Shown one piece after another: positions 23,260-35,800 of a stretch of DNA of 64,000 nt. Below the pieces are notes generated by a model. It worked only from the letters and a program-made list of their open reading frames with translations, ran no database searches and was not told the DNA's origin. Numbering within the stretch: the first letter of the stretch is position 1; each line of letters begins with the position of its first letter. The position numbers and the translations under genes are program-made. The DNA comes from Closterium sp. Naga37s-1 (taxonomy: Eukaryota > Streptophyta > Zygnematophyceae > Desmidiales > Closteriaceae), in the NCBI GenBank assembly GCA_947471745.1, contig CANJKZ010000010.1, positions 715,501 through 779,500 of the forward strand, read 5' to 3'.

Positions 23260-23884
23260 CGACTGAACCTAACAGCGCTGTTATTAATATGTTACGCATA
23301 ACCTGCCTTTTGGCATTTTGTTCGTCGATTACAAAGTATTGTGTATGGTTTAGGCTAGTATTGTGTATGGTTTGTATGTATAGCTACACAATATGGTTCG
23401 CTTCATTCAGCTCCATGCTATATACGGTACCGGTAGTACCGTGAAAGAAAAGAACATGTTGGGTTGAGGATGGACAAATCAGAGGCAACTATAGCATGAG
23501 TGGTAGAGGACATAATAATTATGCTGATCCATGGTTTGAATAAGAAAAAATTTAACGCTCTATGCTGCCTCCAAACTGCACATATTGAACCCCATTATAG
23601 AAGAACTGAAACGAACAAGTGTATTTAGGTTTAAAAGGTTTCGAATAACGAGTCTGCTAATTTAGGCCTACATAGAGATCCACGAACTAGCCGTTGTTCA
23701 GTCAGTCTGAATGCTATACCTGAAATCTAATCAAGAAGCTTTCAAGCTCACCGCTGTGGCGTGCCGCGGGTTCTCGTTTTCCATTGCGCCTGAGGTGACT
23801 TTTGAGTCGACTCAAAAGTCGCCGCGTGTTCAGTTCCTGTTTCCCGTTGCGCCTGAGCGGCTCGTTCCAGGCGCGTTGATCCCA
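23260..23884. other. Spacer between DOMON/b561 and VPS51, with a palindrome in the probable VPS51 leader
   Basis: The A/T-rich first part should hold the 3' UTR of the upstream gene. The G/C-rich end precedes the VPS51 ATG. A perfect palindrome with core TTTTGAGTCGACTCAAAA lies at 23797-23820, flanked by two similar copies of TTGCGCCTGAG. An in-frame ATG at 23711 would translate it, but conservation and context favour the ATG at 23885. Confidence 0.6.
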
Positions 23885-26800
23885 ATGGACGCTCCCGCGG
23901 GTCGCGGCGTGCGTTACACGTCAGTAACCGGCGCTTCGGGAGATTCGATTTCATCAGCTGGTGGCAGCTTCTCTCCCGCCCTCGGCCCAACTTCTCGCGG
24001 AATTTCCGGCGGGAATGGTGGCGGCGCCCCGGAGGACCGCGCGAGGCGCGTTAAGAGCCTATTAGAAGGGTATTACGGGCACGGGGGTGGAGCTCCGGGA
24101 GCGGAAGACGCGTCGGGATCGGCGGCGGGAAGTTCGGGGGGTCGCGACGACATCAATTCGCGAGCGTTTGACGCGGACTCGTTTGTAGCAAACTTGGTGC
24201 GTCAATAGCAGCGGAACGTACGAGAGCTGTGATAATCTTCCTTCTCTCGTGTCCGCTCATTGATCCCCTCCTTTCTTACATACATTCCTCCGACGAATTC
24301 AATCTTCCCACTCAGGTCCGGGAAGCCAAGCGGATCGATTTGCTGCAGAAGCACAGCACGTCCGACGAGTTTGCCAAGGCTGCTTTCATCTCTCTTCTTC
24401 GCTCAGATTCCCTCTTCCCATATCTCTGATATTCCACCTCTCAGATCCAGCAAGCCAAGCTAGATGATCTGCTGCAGAAGCACGTGTCATGGGCAGCAGA
24501 GATAAAGAACCTGGACAGTGACATGCAGATGCCCCTGCCGTTGTGTTTGCTGCTGCGGCTGCGGCTGCGGCTGCGGCTGCGGCTGCGGCTGCGGCTGCTG
24601 CTGCGGCTGCGGCTGCTGCTGCAGTGATATCTTTTTCCTCCCTTGTCATTCCCGCTTGCCTGGTGTTCGTCCCCTCACCCACTCAGATCCGGCAAGCCAA
24701 GCTGGATGATTTGCTACAGAAGCACGTGTCATGGGCGGCAGAAATCAAGAACCTGGACAGTGACATGCAGATGCTGGTTTACGAGAACTACAGCAAGTTC
24801 ATCAGCGCTACTGATACCATCCGCACGTGAGTGAGTGAGTGAGTGAGTGTGAGTGAGTGAATGTGAGTGAGGGAGTGTGAGTGCGAGTGAGTGAGTGAGT
24901 GAGTGAATGTGAGCGAGTGTGAGTGAGTGTGAGTGAGTGAATGTGAGTGAGTGAGTGAGTGTGAGTGAGTGAGTGAGTGAGTGAGTGTGAGTGAGTGAGT
25001 AAGTGAGTAAGTGAGTGGGGCTGGCTCGTTTGAGAGTTCCGAACTTTGAACCCCCCCCACCAGCATGAAGGACAATGTTGCAAGCATGGAGTCCAGTCCA
25101 GTATGGGCCAGCTGCTGCTTTGTTCTGTCGCACTCACCCACTCCCTCCCTCGCTATTCCCTCTCCGTCTCACCTGCAATCCCTCCCCTTCAGCATGAAGG
25201 GCAACGTGGCGAGCATGGAATCCAGTATGGACCAGCTGCTCCTTCCTCGCATCCACTCACCCTCCTCCATCCTTCCCCTCCCCTCTGACTTGTTGCTGTT
25301 CCTGCTTCCCCAACCCCCCCATCAGCATGAAGGGCAATGTGGCAAGTATGGAGTCCAGTCTGGACCAGCTACTTGCCTGTACCCCACTCACCTTCCCTCT
25401 CCATCTTCCCCCTTCCCCCATCTCCCCCTCCTTGCCTAACCCCCCATCAGCATGAAGGACAATGTGGCAAGTATGGAATCCAGTCTGGACCAGCTACTCG
25501 CCTGTACCCCACTCACCTGCCTCTTTGCCGTGTTTCATTGCCCTTCCCTTGCAATGCAACCAACCATCAGCATGAAGGACAATGTGGCGAGTATGAAATC
25601 CAGTATGGGCCCGCTGCTGCTTGCGTCCACTCAACATCCCCCTCCGCTTCCCATCTTCTCTTTGCCCTCTCCTCCTCCCTGCTCCCTCCCATCAGCATGA
25701 AGGACAATGTGACGAGCATGGAGTCCAGTCCAGCATGGACCAGCTGCTGCTTTCCCCCCAACTCACCCTTTCATCCCACCTTTTCACTCACCATCAGCAT
25801 GAAGGACAATGTGGCGAGCATGGAGTCTAGTATGGATCACCTGCATCCCTTCCATCCACTCACCCTCTCCCCCATTCCCTCGCTCCTTCCCCTCTCCGCA
25901 TGCAACCCCCCACCAGCATGAAGGACAATGTGGCGAGCATGGAGTCCAGCATGGACCAGCTGCTCAACCTCGTCTTTGCAGGGAGTTTTTGAGAATTCTC
26001 AAAAACCTTCCTTGCCCCCTTGACTTGTTGATGTCCCCACAACCCCCACCCCCCATCCCCACCAGCATGAAGGACAATGTTGCGAGCATGGAGTCCAGTA
26101 TGGACCAGCTGCTGCTTTTTTCTGTCGCACTCACCCATTCCTTCCCTCGCTATCAGCATGAAGGGCAACGTGGCGAGTATGGAGTCCAGTATGGACCAGC
26201 TGCTGCTTTCCATCCGCTCACCCTCTCCCCTCTCTCCTCGTTTCTTTCATTCCTCCCCCACTCCCCACGCTTCTACCACACCCCCCATCGCCCACCAGCA
26301 TGAAGGACAATGTGGCGAGCATGGAGTCCAGTATGGACCAGCTGCTTCCTTCTGCTTCACCCACCCCATCTCTCATCTCCCCCTTCTTCCATCTTCCACC
26401 ACATCTCCCCCACAACCCCCCATCGCGCATCAGCATGAAGGACAATGTGGCGAGCATGGAGTCCAGTATGGACCAGCTGCTTCCTTCTGCTTCACCCACC
26501 CCATCTCTCATCTCCCCCTTCTTCCGTCTTCCACCACATCTCCCCCACAACCCCCCATCGCGCATCAGCATGAAGGACAATGTGGCGAGCATGGAGTCCA
26601 GTACGAGGTGACTTTTGAGTCGACTCAAAAGTCAACAGCTGCTTCCCTCCTTCCACTCACCCTCTCTCCCATTCCCTCGCTCCTTCCCCTTTCCCCTGTG
26701 CAATTCCCCCCCATCAGCATGAAGGACAATGTGGCGAGCATGGAGTCGAGTATGGACCAGCTGCTACGCACGGTACGTGTGCTTGAATTCGTTACATAAG

Positions 26801-29800
26801 AATAATGAAATAAATGAATAAAATGGGGATACACAGTTGTTCACGCACACAGTAGGCGAATCTGCGCCCTGTTTGACTGCCTTGACCCTCGTTGACTTTG
26901 ATTGACCCCTTTGAATGGTCCTACGTTGACGCGTCGTGGAATAGAAGAGTCCTTCCCGTCCTTAGGTTAACCCTCATTCCCTCCCTCTTCCCCTCCCTCT
27001 CTCCCCAACCCCCTTTCCCCTCTCCCAGGTAACGACCGTGCAGGAGCAGAGCACGGCTATCAACAGCAATCTGTCGAAGAGGAGGGAGCGGACTGGCTGG
27101 CAGTTCACATGGCTTCTACCCCTCCCCAGCTATCCTACCCTCCTGCCCTCCCTCCCTCTCCCAGGTGACGATCGTGCAGGAGCCGAGCACGGCTATCAAC
27201 AGCAATTTGTCAGAGAGGGTTGACTGAACGTGCAGCTTTCATGCAACTTGCCGCACCCCCACCCCTCTTCGTCCCCTTTGTCCTTCCCCCCCCCCCCCCC
27301 CCCCCTCCCCCCCCACCCAGGTGACGACAGTGCAGGAGCAGAGCACGGCCATCAACAGCAACCTATCGGAGAGGAGGGAGCGGATTGAGCAGCTGAACGG
27401 CACTCGCAGCCTGCTGAGGAAGGCACAGGTGGGCTGGGTTCGGCTGGGTTGGGTTGGATGGATGGTGGTTTGGTGTAGATGGATGCAGCAGCAGAGCAGA
27501 TCACGGCCATCAACAGCTTTCTCTCGGAGAGGAGGGAGCGGATCGAGCAGCTCAATGGCACTCGCAGCCTGCTGAGAAAGGCACAGGTGGGATTAGGTTC
27601 GGTTAGGTTAGGTTCAGTTCGGTTGTGTTGGGTTGGGTTGGGTTGGGTTGGGTTGGATGGATGGTGCGGTGGTGTACAAATAGATGGATGCAGGAGCAGA
27701 GCACGGCCATCAACAGCAACCTATCGGAGAGGAGGGAGCGGATTGAGCAGCTGAACGGCACTCGCAGCCTGCTGAGGAAGGCACAGGTGGGCTGGGTTCG
27801 GCTGGGTTGGGTTGGATGGATGGTGGTTTGGTGTAGATGGATGCAGCAGCAGAGCAGATCACGGCCATCAACAGCTTTCTCTCGGAGAGGAGGGAGCGGA
27901 TCGAGCAGCTCAATGGCACTCGCAGCCTGCTGAGAAAGGCACAGGTGGGATTAGGTTCGGTTAGGTTAGGTTCAGTTCGGTTGTGTTGGGTTGGGTTGGG
28001 TTGGGTTGGGTTGGATGGATGGTGCGGTGGTGTACAAATAGATGGATGCAGGAGCAGAGCACGGCCATCAACAGCAACCTATCGGAGAGGAGGGAGCGGA
28101 TCGAGCAGCTCAATGGCACTCGCAGCCTGCTGAGAAAGGCAGAGGTGGGATTAGGTTCGGTTAGGTTAGGTTCAGTTCGGTTGTGTTGGGTTGGGTTGGG
28201 TTGGGTTGGGTTGGATGGATGGTGCGGTGGTGTACAAATAGATGGATGCAGGAGCAGAGCACGGCCATCAACAGCAACCTATCGGAGAGGAGGGAGCGGA
28301 TCGAGCAGCTCAACGACACTCGCAGCTTGCTGAGGAAGGCACAGGTGGGCTGGGTTCGGTTGGGCATGGTTTGGTTGTGCTGGGTTGGTTTGGGTTGGCT
28401 TGGGTGGGGTTGGGTGCATGCTTTCCCTCCATATTCTGCCTGCCCAATGCCCAAGCGCCTGAGAATCTACTCTCCAAAATTCACCAGTACCATTCAAACT
28501 AGACATTGAGCATTGCATCCCCTCGCCTCCCTCCCATCGCCCTCTGCTTCTCCCTGCCTGCCTCGCAGTTCATATTCGACCTTCCCAAGCGCCTCAGAAC
28601 CTACTCCAAGAATCACCAGTACCGCGCAGCAGTCAAGGCATACGTGGGCGCTCTGCCCATTCTGCAGGTAGGTAGCATGGCCTATTGCTTGCTTCCGCTG
28701 CTTCCTCGTTGCTCCTCAAATGAACCCTGTGAGCCACTGTGTGGATCCGATCCGCTGCCCAAGCGCCTCAGAACCTACTCCAAGAACCACCAGTACCGCG
28801 CAGCAGTCAAGGCATACGTGGGCGCTCTGCCCATTCTGCAGGTGTGTTTGCGTGTCGCTCACTCACAGGCCATCAAAAGTCATGTCATTGCTGGGGCGAC
28901 TGAGAACCTACTCCAAGAACCACCACTACCGCGCAGCCGTCAAGGCGTATGTGGGAGCTCTGCCCATTCTGCAGGTGCGGCAAAATTCGCATGGCTGTTA
29001 CACTTTTCTCGTTGCTTCCCTTTTGCACCTCTTGAGCTTCATGCATCCTGCAAGCAGTCAAGGCTTACGTCCCCCCATCCTCCCTCCCTCCCCCACTGCC
29101 TTGCCCCCCATCACCCCTCCCCTTTCTCTTTCTGGCGATTTGCACTTTGGCACAACAAGCCTTCACTTTGGCACAACAAGCCTTCACTTTGGCACAACAA
29201 GCCTTCACTTTGGCACAACAAGCCTTCACTTTGGCACAACAAGCCTTCACTTTGGCACAACAAGCCTTCACTTTGGCACAACAAGCCTTCACTTTGGCAC
29301 AACAAGCCTTCACTTTGGCACAACAAGCCTTCACTTTGGCACAACAAGCCTTCACTTTGGCACAACAAGCCTTCACTTTGGCACAACAAGCCTTCACTTT
29401 GGCACAACAAGCCTTCACTTTGGCACAACAAGCCTTCACTTTGGCACAACAAGCCTTCACTTCGGCACAACAAGCCTTCACTTTGGCACAACAAGCCTTC
29501 ACTTTGGCACAACAAGCCTTCACTTTGGCACAACAAGCCTTCACTTTGGCACAACAAGCCTGCACTTTGGCACAACAAGCCTTCACTTTGGCACAACAAG
29601 CCTTCACTCCGACAGCAAGCCTTCACTTTGGCACAACAAGCCTTCACTCCGACAGCAAGCCTTCACTTTTGCACAACAAGCCTTCACTCCGACAGCAAGC
29701 CTTCACTTTGGCACAACAAGCCTTCACTCCGACAGCAAGCCTTCACTTTGGCACAACAAGCCTTCACTCCGACAGCAAGCCTTCACTTTGGCACAACAAG

Positions 29801-32800
29801 CCTTCACTCCGACAGCAAGCCTTCACCTTGGCACAACAAGCCTTCACTCCGACAGCAAGCCTTCACTTTGGCACAACAAGCCTTCACTCCGACAGCAAGC
29901 CTTCACTTTGGCACAACAAGCCTTCACTCCGACAGCAAGCCTTCACTTTGGCACAACAAGCCTTCACTTTGGCACAACAAGCCTTCACTCCGACAGCAAG
30001 CCTTCACTTTGGCACAACAAGCCTTCACTCCGACAGCAAGCCTTCACTTTGGCACAACAAGCCTTCACTCCGACCCTTCTGCTCCCCTGCCTTCCCTCTT
30101 CCCCTCCCTCCCATTCAGTCTTATGGCGAGACGTCCTTCAGAACATGCAAGAAGGAGGCTGATGACGTCATGGCTGGCATCGGCAAGCGGCTGCAGGCGC
30201 GGGTGATGAGTGAGGAGGAGGCGATGGAGCAGAGGGCCGAGGCTGCTGAGCTGCTGCAGGAGCTGGGCCACCAGGTGAGGGCGTTGACTGGCGTTGACTG
30301 GCGTTGACCGGGCGTTGACTTGGGGTTGACTGGGCGTTGACTGGCTTTGACTTGGTGTTGGGCCCTGAGAATGGGGGCTGCAGGCGCGGGTGATGAGTGA
30401 GGAGGAGGCGATGGAGCAGAGGGCTGAAGCGGCTGAGCTGCTGCAGGAGCTGGGCCACCAGGTGAGGGCGTTGACTGGCGTTGACTGGCAGGTGCAGGGG
30501 AGAAATAAAGGCAGGCCGGAGAGATGGAGAATAACTTAACCTTCTCCTTGCCTTTCTCATTTTTCACCACAGGTGACCCTCTCATGGACGATTTTTCTAG
30601 GCGCCTGAAACATCGTTTCTTGAGGCGCCTCAAAATTCACCACAGGTGGGCCCTCTCATGGATGCATATCTGTCGACGCACTGGGAGCGGCTGATTGGGG
30701 AGCTGAGGCAGGCGAGCGATGAGGTGGGCAGGAAGGAGGAGAAGGAGGCTAACCCAGCTTCCCTTTCGCTCTAACCCACCTATGTACCCTTACCCCCCCC
30801 CCCCTCTCCCATACACTCACACACCCACAGGTGGGCCCTCTCATGGATGCGTATCTGTCAACGCACTGGGAGCGCCTGATTGGGGAGCTCAGGCAGGCGA
30901 GCGACGAGGTGGGCAGGAAGGAGGAGAGCGGCGTGGTCGACCCCACTGCTCCCTCGCAGACCTTCGTTGATGCTCTCAAAAGGGTGAGTAACTGAGGAGG
31001 AAGGGTTGGGTGAGGTGGGGGAGGGTGCAGATTGGTGGAGGAGTGGAGGCAGGCAGGCAGGTGACGAGGTGGGAAGGAAAGGGGAGATTGGCATGGTCGA
31101 CCCCACTGCTCCCTCTCAGACTTTTGTTGACGCGCTCAAGCGGGTGAGTACTGGGGGGAACGAGGGTGGAGTGGGGTGGGGGAAGGGTGCAGACTGGTGG
31201 GGGAGGTGAGGCAGGCGAGTGACGAGGTTGGAAGGAAAGGGGAAAGCGGCATGGTCGACCCCACTGCTCCCTCACAGACCTTCGTTGACGCTCTCAAGCG
31301 GGTGAGTGCTGGGGAAGGAAGGAGGGTGGTAAGGGGGTGGAGTGAGGTTGGAGAGGGTGCAGGCTGGTGAGGGAGCTGAGGCAGCCTGACCGTTCTTGTC
31401 GTTCTCTTCCTGTTGTGGTTGTGGATGCTTTTGCTCCGGAGCTGTCAAAAGAGGACAGGTGGGCTGCGGAGGTCTTACTTCCATCAACTCGTTCTTGTCG
31501 TTCTCTTCCTGTTGTTTGGTTGTGGATGCTTCTGCTCCGTGCAAACTCCCTCCCTCACTCTCTTTTCCCCCCATCAGGACTTCATGGACGAATTTGAGCG
31601 CACAGCCGCGTCGTGCCGTTCCGAGGGATATTCCCCATGGGAGGGTTGCGTTTTGGACCTGCCATGCCAGTGTTGCTCTCTCTCCCTCTCCCCCATCAGT
31701 ACTTCATGGACGATTTTGAGCGCACAGCCGCGTCGTTCCGAGGGATATTCCCCATGGGAGGCTTTGGAGTCGGCGATGTGTTGTTGCTGACCAGCAATGC
31801 CCCTGCTTGCTGTCGTGCAACTCTATTGCTCTTCCCTCTCTCTCCCTCTCACACCATAACAGGACTTCATGGACGATTTTGAGCGAACAGCAGCGTCCTT
31901 CCGAGGGATATTTAGCTTCCCATTATGTGGAAGGGTATTAAGCCTGCACTGCGTTGCTGACCGTCTGTTCTGCTCCTTCCCTCGCCCTCAACTCGCCCTT
32001 TCAGGACTTCATGGATGATTTTGAGCGCACAGCCGCATCGTTCCGAGGGATATTCCCCATGGGAGGGGACAAGCTCACTGAGGCCACCCGCTCCCTCTTC
32101 AACGAGTAAGGATGTGCCACGTGGCACAGCAAGGTAGTGTCGCGTGGCTTAGTGTGGTCGTGACATGTGTCACATTAAGGAACACATGATCAAGTGATCA
32201 TTGGATATAAGAAGTGTTTTGAGACGTCTCACAGCAATCCTTATATCACGTGATCATGTGATCATGCTCAGCCACCCGCTCCCTCTTCAACGAGTAAGAA
32301 TGTGCCACGTGGCGTGGCCTTGTAAGGCCCACTGAAACCAGGATATTCCGGATGGGCAGGGACGGACAAGCTTTTTTATTGCTGTCGACTGGTTCCCTCT
32401 TCAATGAGTAAAAACGTTCAATTCAAAACATGCCTCACATACCACAAACGTTTGTCGGTTTTCTTCTTTCTTTCTTTCTTTCTCTCTTTCTTTCTTTCTG
32501 TCTCTCTTTCTTTCTTTCTGTCTCTCTTTCTTTTTTCTCTCTCTGTCGATTACCTGTGAAAATGTCGCCCGCTCACTCCCTCCTTGCACCTTCCCCCCAC
32601 CAGGTACATCAGATACCTGCAGAGCACAGCATGCAACCTTCAACCCTGCAACGCATCACTTGTGGAAGGAATGGCCTAACCTCAATCCATCCCGCCTTCC
32701 CTGTTTTTCCCCACCACACACGCCACCACCAGGTACATCACATATCTGCAACGCTGCATGCAGCCTTCAGACTGCTGTTTCAGTCTCACAGCCCTGTAAT

Positions 32801-35800
32801 CAAACTCCCACCCACCATCTCCCGCTTTCCCCCCACCCCCCCCACCAGGTACATCACATATCTGCAGCGCTGCATGCAGCCTTCAGACACCCGCTCCTCG
32901 TCTGACCTCGTGTTTGCGCTCAGTGAGTGGAATGGAGCATGGGGGAGAAGGGGAGAGGGGGAGCGAGCATGAGAGGAGGGGTACATCCCAATCCTCGTCC
33001 GACCTTGTCTTTGCACTCAGTGAATGGGAGTGAGGGAAGGAGAGGAAGAGGTAGAGAGGACGGAAGGGAGTGCGAGGAACCAATTCAGCCATCATTCTCC
33101 ACGTCTTCTGTCTTCTCTGGCCATCATTCTCCACGTCCTCTCTGTCCTCGTCTTTGCGCTCATAGAAGGGGAACTGAGAGGGAGCGAGCTGTGAGCATGC
33201 CTTATGATGCCTCTCTTTCCCCTCTTCTATGCCCCCCACTCCTATACCTTGGCATTTTCCAGGAAAGATCTCTCAGGACGTGGTGAAAATGTCGGAGCTT
33301 GTCCCTGATGCTGACCTGCAGGACAGAGCGGCAGAGGTGAGTAGAGGGGAAAAAATCAGAGTCTGTAGCACTAACTCATTACTGACGTGGTGAAGTGAAG
33401 ATGTCTGAGCTGGTCCCTGATGCTGACCTGCAGGACAGAGCAGCAGAGGTGAGGGGTGATGACAGGGTTAGGAAACTAACTAATTGGCGGTAACAGTAAC
33501 AGAGACAGTACCAGCTACAACTAATTCGAAGATGTCGGAGCTGGTAGGACAGAGCAGCAGAGGTGAGGCAGAGGAGAATAAGGCCAAGGAACAAACCGCT
33601 GTGTGGTAAGCGGTGGTAAGCGGTGGTAACAGGTAACAGAAACACGTTAGGTGGCGGAATGTGAGGCTTTTCTCTCGCGTGCCTTCCGCGCCCCTCTTTT
33701 TCCCCCTTTAAATCTCACATTTCTTGTTTGTCTCTGTCTCCCCAGGCCTTGGCAGCAGCGGTGCGCGATCACATCATGCAGGGCTTTGCACTCTTGGAGA
33801 TTCGAATAACCTCGCTGTCTCCTCCTCGCTCCTTCCTTTCCCTCCCCTCTCCACTGTCTGCCCGCCTCTCTCCCAGGCCATGGCAGCAGCGGTGCGCGAT
33901 CACATCATGCAGGGCTTTGCACTCTTGGAGATTCGAATCACAGGTGAGCCTTGCATTGCATGAGGTGACTCTTGAGTCGACTCAGAAGTTTACTCTTGAG
34001 GCATATTCTTTTGAGGCGCCTCAAAGGCAGTGACTTTTGAGGCGCCTCAAAAAAAAATTGCGGGTAATGAGACGACTTTTGAGGCGCCTCAAAAGTCAAC
34101 TCAGAAGTTTGCTCTTGAGGCAGCTTCTTTTGAGGCGCCTCAAAGGCAGTGCGCGATCACATCATGCAGGGCTTTGCACTCTTGGAAATCCGAATCACCG
34201 GTGAGTTTTTCATCCCTTGCTCCTATTGACTCGCACTCAGTTGACCATCCCAACCCATGCTCGTTCACAAAACAAGGAACCCGTTCACACTTGCTTCAAT
34301 TTTGACCTTTGACCCTTGACTCAAGAGACGTCTCAAAACTCCTTTCATCTCCAGGTCTGCTTTCCCTTTTCCACCCTCGCCGCTCGCCCCTTCACCCCCC
34401 TTTCCTCCACCTTTACTCCTCCCTCCAGACGGACTGCACGCAGTGGCAGCAAAGCTAGGAGCGCACGGCACGGCTCCCTGCCGTCCCTTGGTCAAGTCCT
34501 ACTCAGCGGGGGTATGCCACTCGCTGCAGTGCTCGAGACTTATTCCTCCCTCCTCCTCTCCCACCCCCCTTTACTCCTCCCCTCAGACGCGCTGCATGCA
34601 GTGGCAGCAAAACCAGGAGCGCACGGCTCCCTGCCCTCCGTCGCTGCAGCCCCACCCAAGTCGCTGCATGGAGGGGGTGACAGGCCTCTGGCAGCAGTGC
34701 TGGACTCAACTCATCCCGTCTGTCCCATCCCTCCCTGGACTCAACTCTCGCCCCACCCTACTCCCCTCAGATGTGCTGCATGCAGTGGCAGCCAAGCCAA
34801 GAGCGCACGGCTCGTTGCCCTCCCTTGCTGCTGCCCCGTCCAAGTTGCTCCCTCGCCCCCCGCCCCTCGCCCCGTGTCCCATCTCTACTCCCTCCCACCC
34901 CTCTCTACCCCCTCAGATGCTCTGCATGCAGTGGCAGCCAAGCCAGGAGCACCAGGCTCTCTGCCCTCCCTCGCTGCTTCCGAGCCCAAGTCACTCCCTC
35001 GCCCCTCGCCACTTGTCCCATGTCCCATCTCTACTCCCTCCCACCCCTCTCTACCCCCTCAGATGCTCTGCATGCAGTGGCAGCCAAGCCAGGAGCACCA
35101 GGCTCTCTGCCCTCCCTCTCTGCGGGCCAGGCCAAATCGCTCCGTGGAGAGGGGGACCGACCCCTGGCAGCAGTGCTGGAATCAGTTCAAGGACTCATCC
35201 TCAACTCGTCCCTAAGGCTGCTGGAGGTATGGATGGGCGGTGGTTTGATCCGCACCACATGTTGTGGTCTTGCTTTGAGTGCGCTGCTTGCTTGGTATGG
35301 GCGGTAGGCAGGGAAGGGAGAGGTTTCTGCCAGCAGTGCTGGAGTCAGTGCAATGACTCATCCTCAACTCATCCCTAAGGCTGCTGGAGGTAATTCGTAA
35401 GAGTCCTAGTTCTTTTGTCTGTCTCTTGCTATTGCTGAGTGTGCCGTATGGAAGGCAGGCGGGACCGACCTCTGGCAGCAGTGCTGGAGTCGGTGCAAGG
35501 ACTCATCCTCAACTCATCCCTAAGGCTGCTGGAGGTAATTCGTAAGAGTCCTAGTTCTTTTGTCTGTCTCTTGCTATTGCTGAGTGTGCCGTATGGAAGG
35601 CAGGCGGGACCGACCTCTGGCAGCAGTGCTGGAGTCGGTGCAAGGACTCATCCTCAACTCATCCCTAAGGCTGCTGGAGGTAATTCGTAAGAGCCCTAGT
35701 GCTTTTGTCTGTCTCTTGCTATTGCTGAGTGTGCCGTATGGAACGCAGGCGGGACCGACCTCTGGCAGCAGTGCTGGAGTCGGTGCAGGGACTCATCCTC

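Noticed and set aside
23711-23884. An upstream in-frame ATG that would extend VPS51 by 58 residues
   Set aside because: It would translate the palindrome and a duplicated leader, with no similarity to VPS51. The ATG at 23885 has a better context.
29065-30307. Long open frames through the 21-bp and 40-bp repeats
   Set aside because: Unit length is a multiple of three or keeps all frames open. They sit in VPS51 intron 5, and neighbouring exons join correctly without them.
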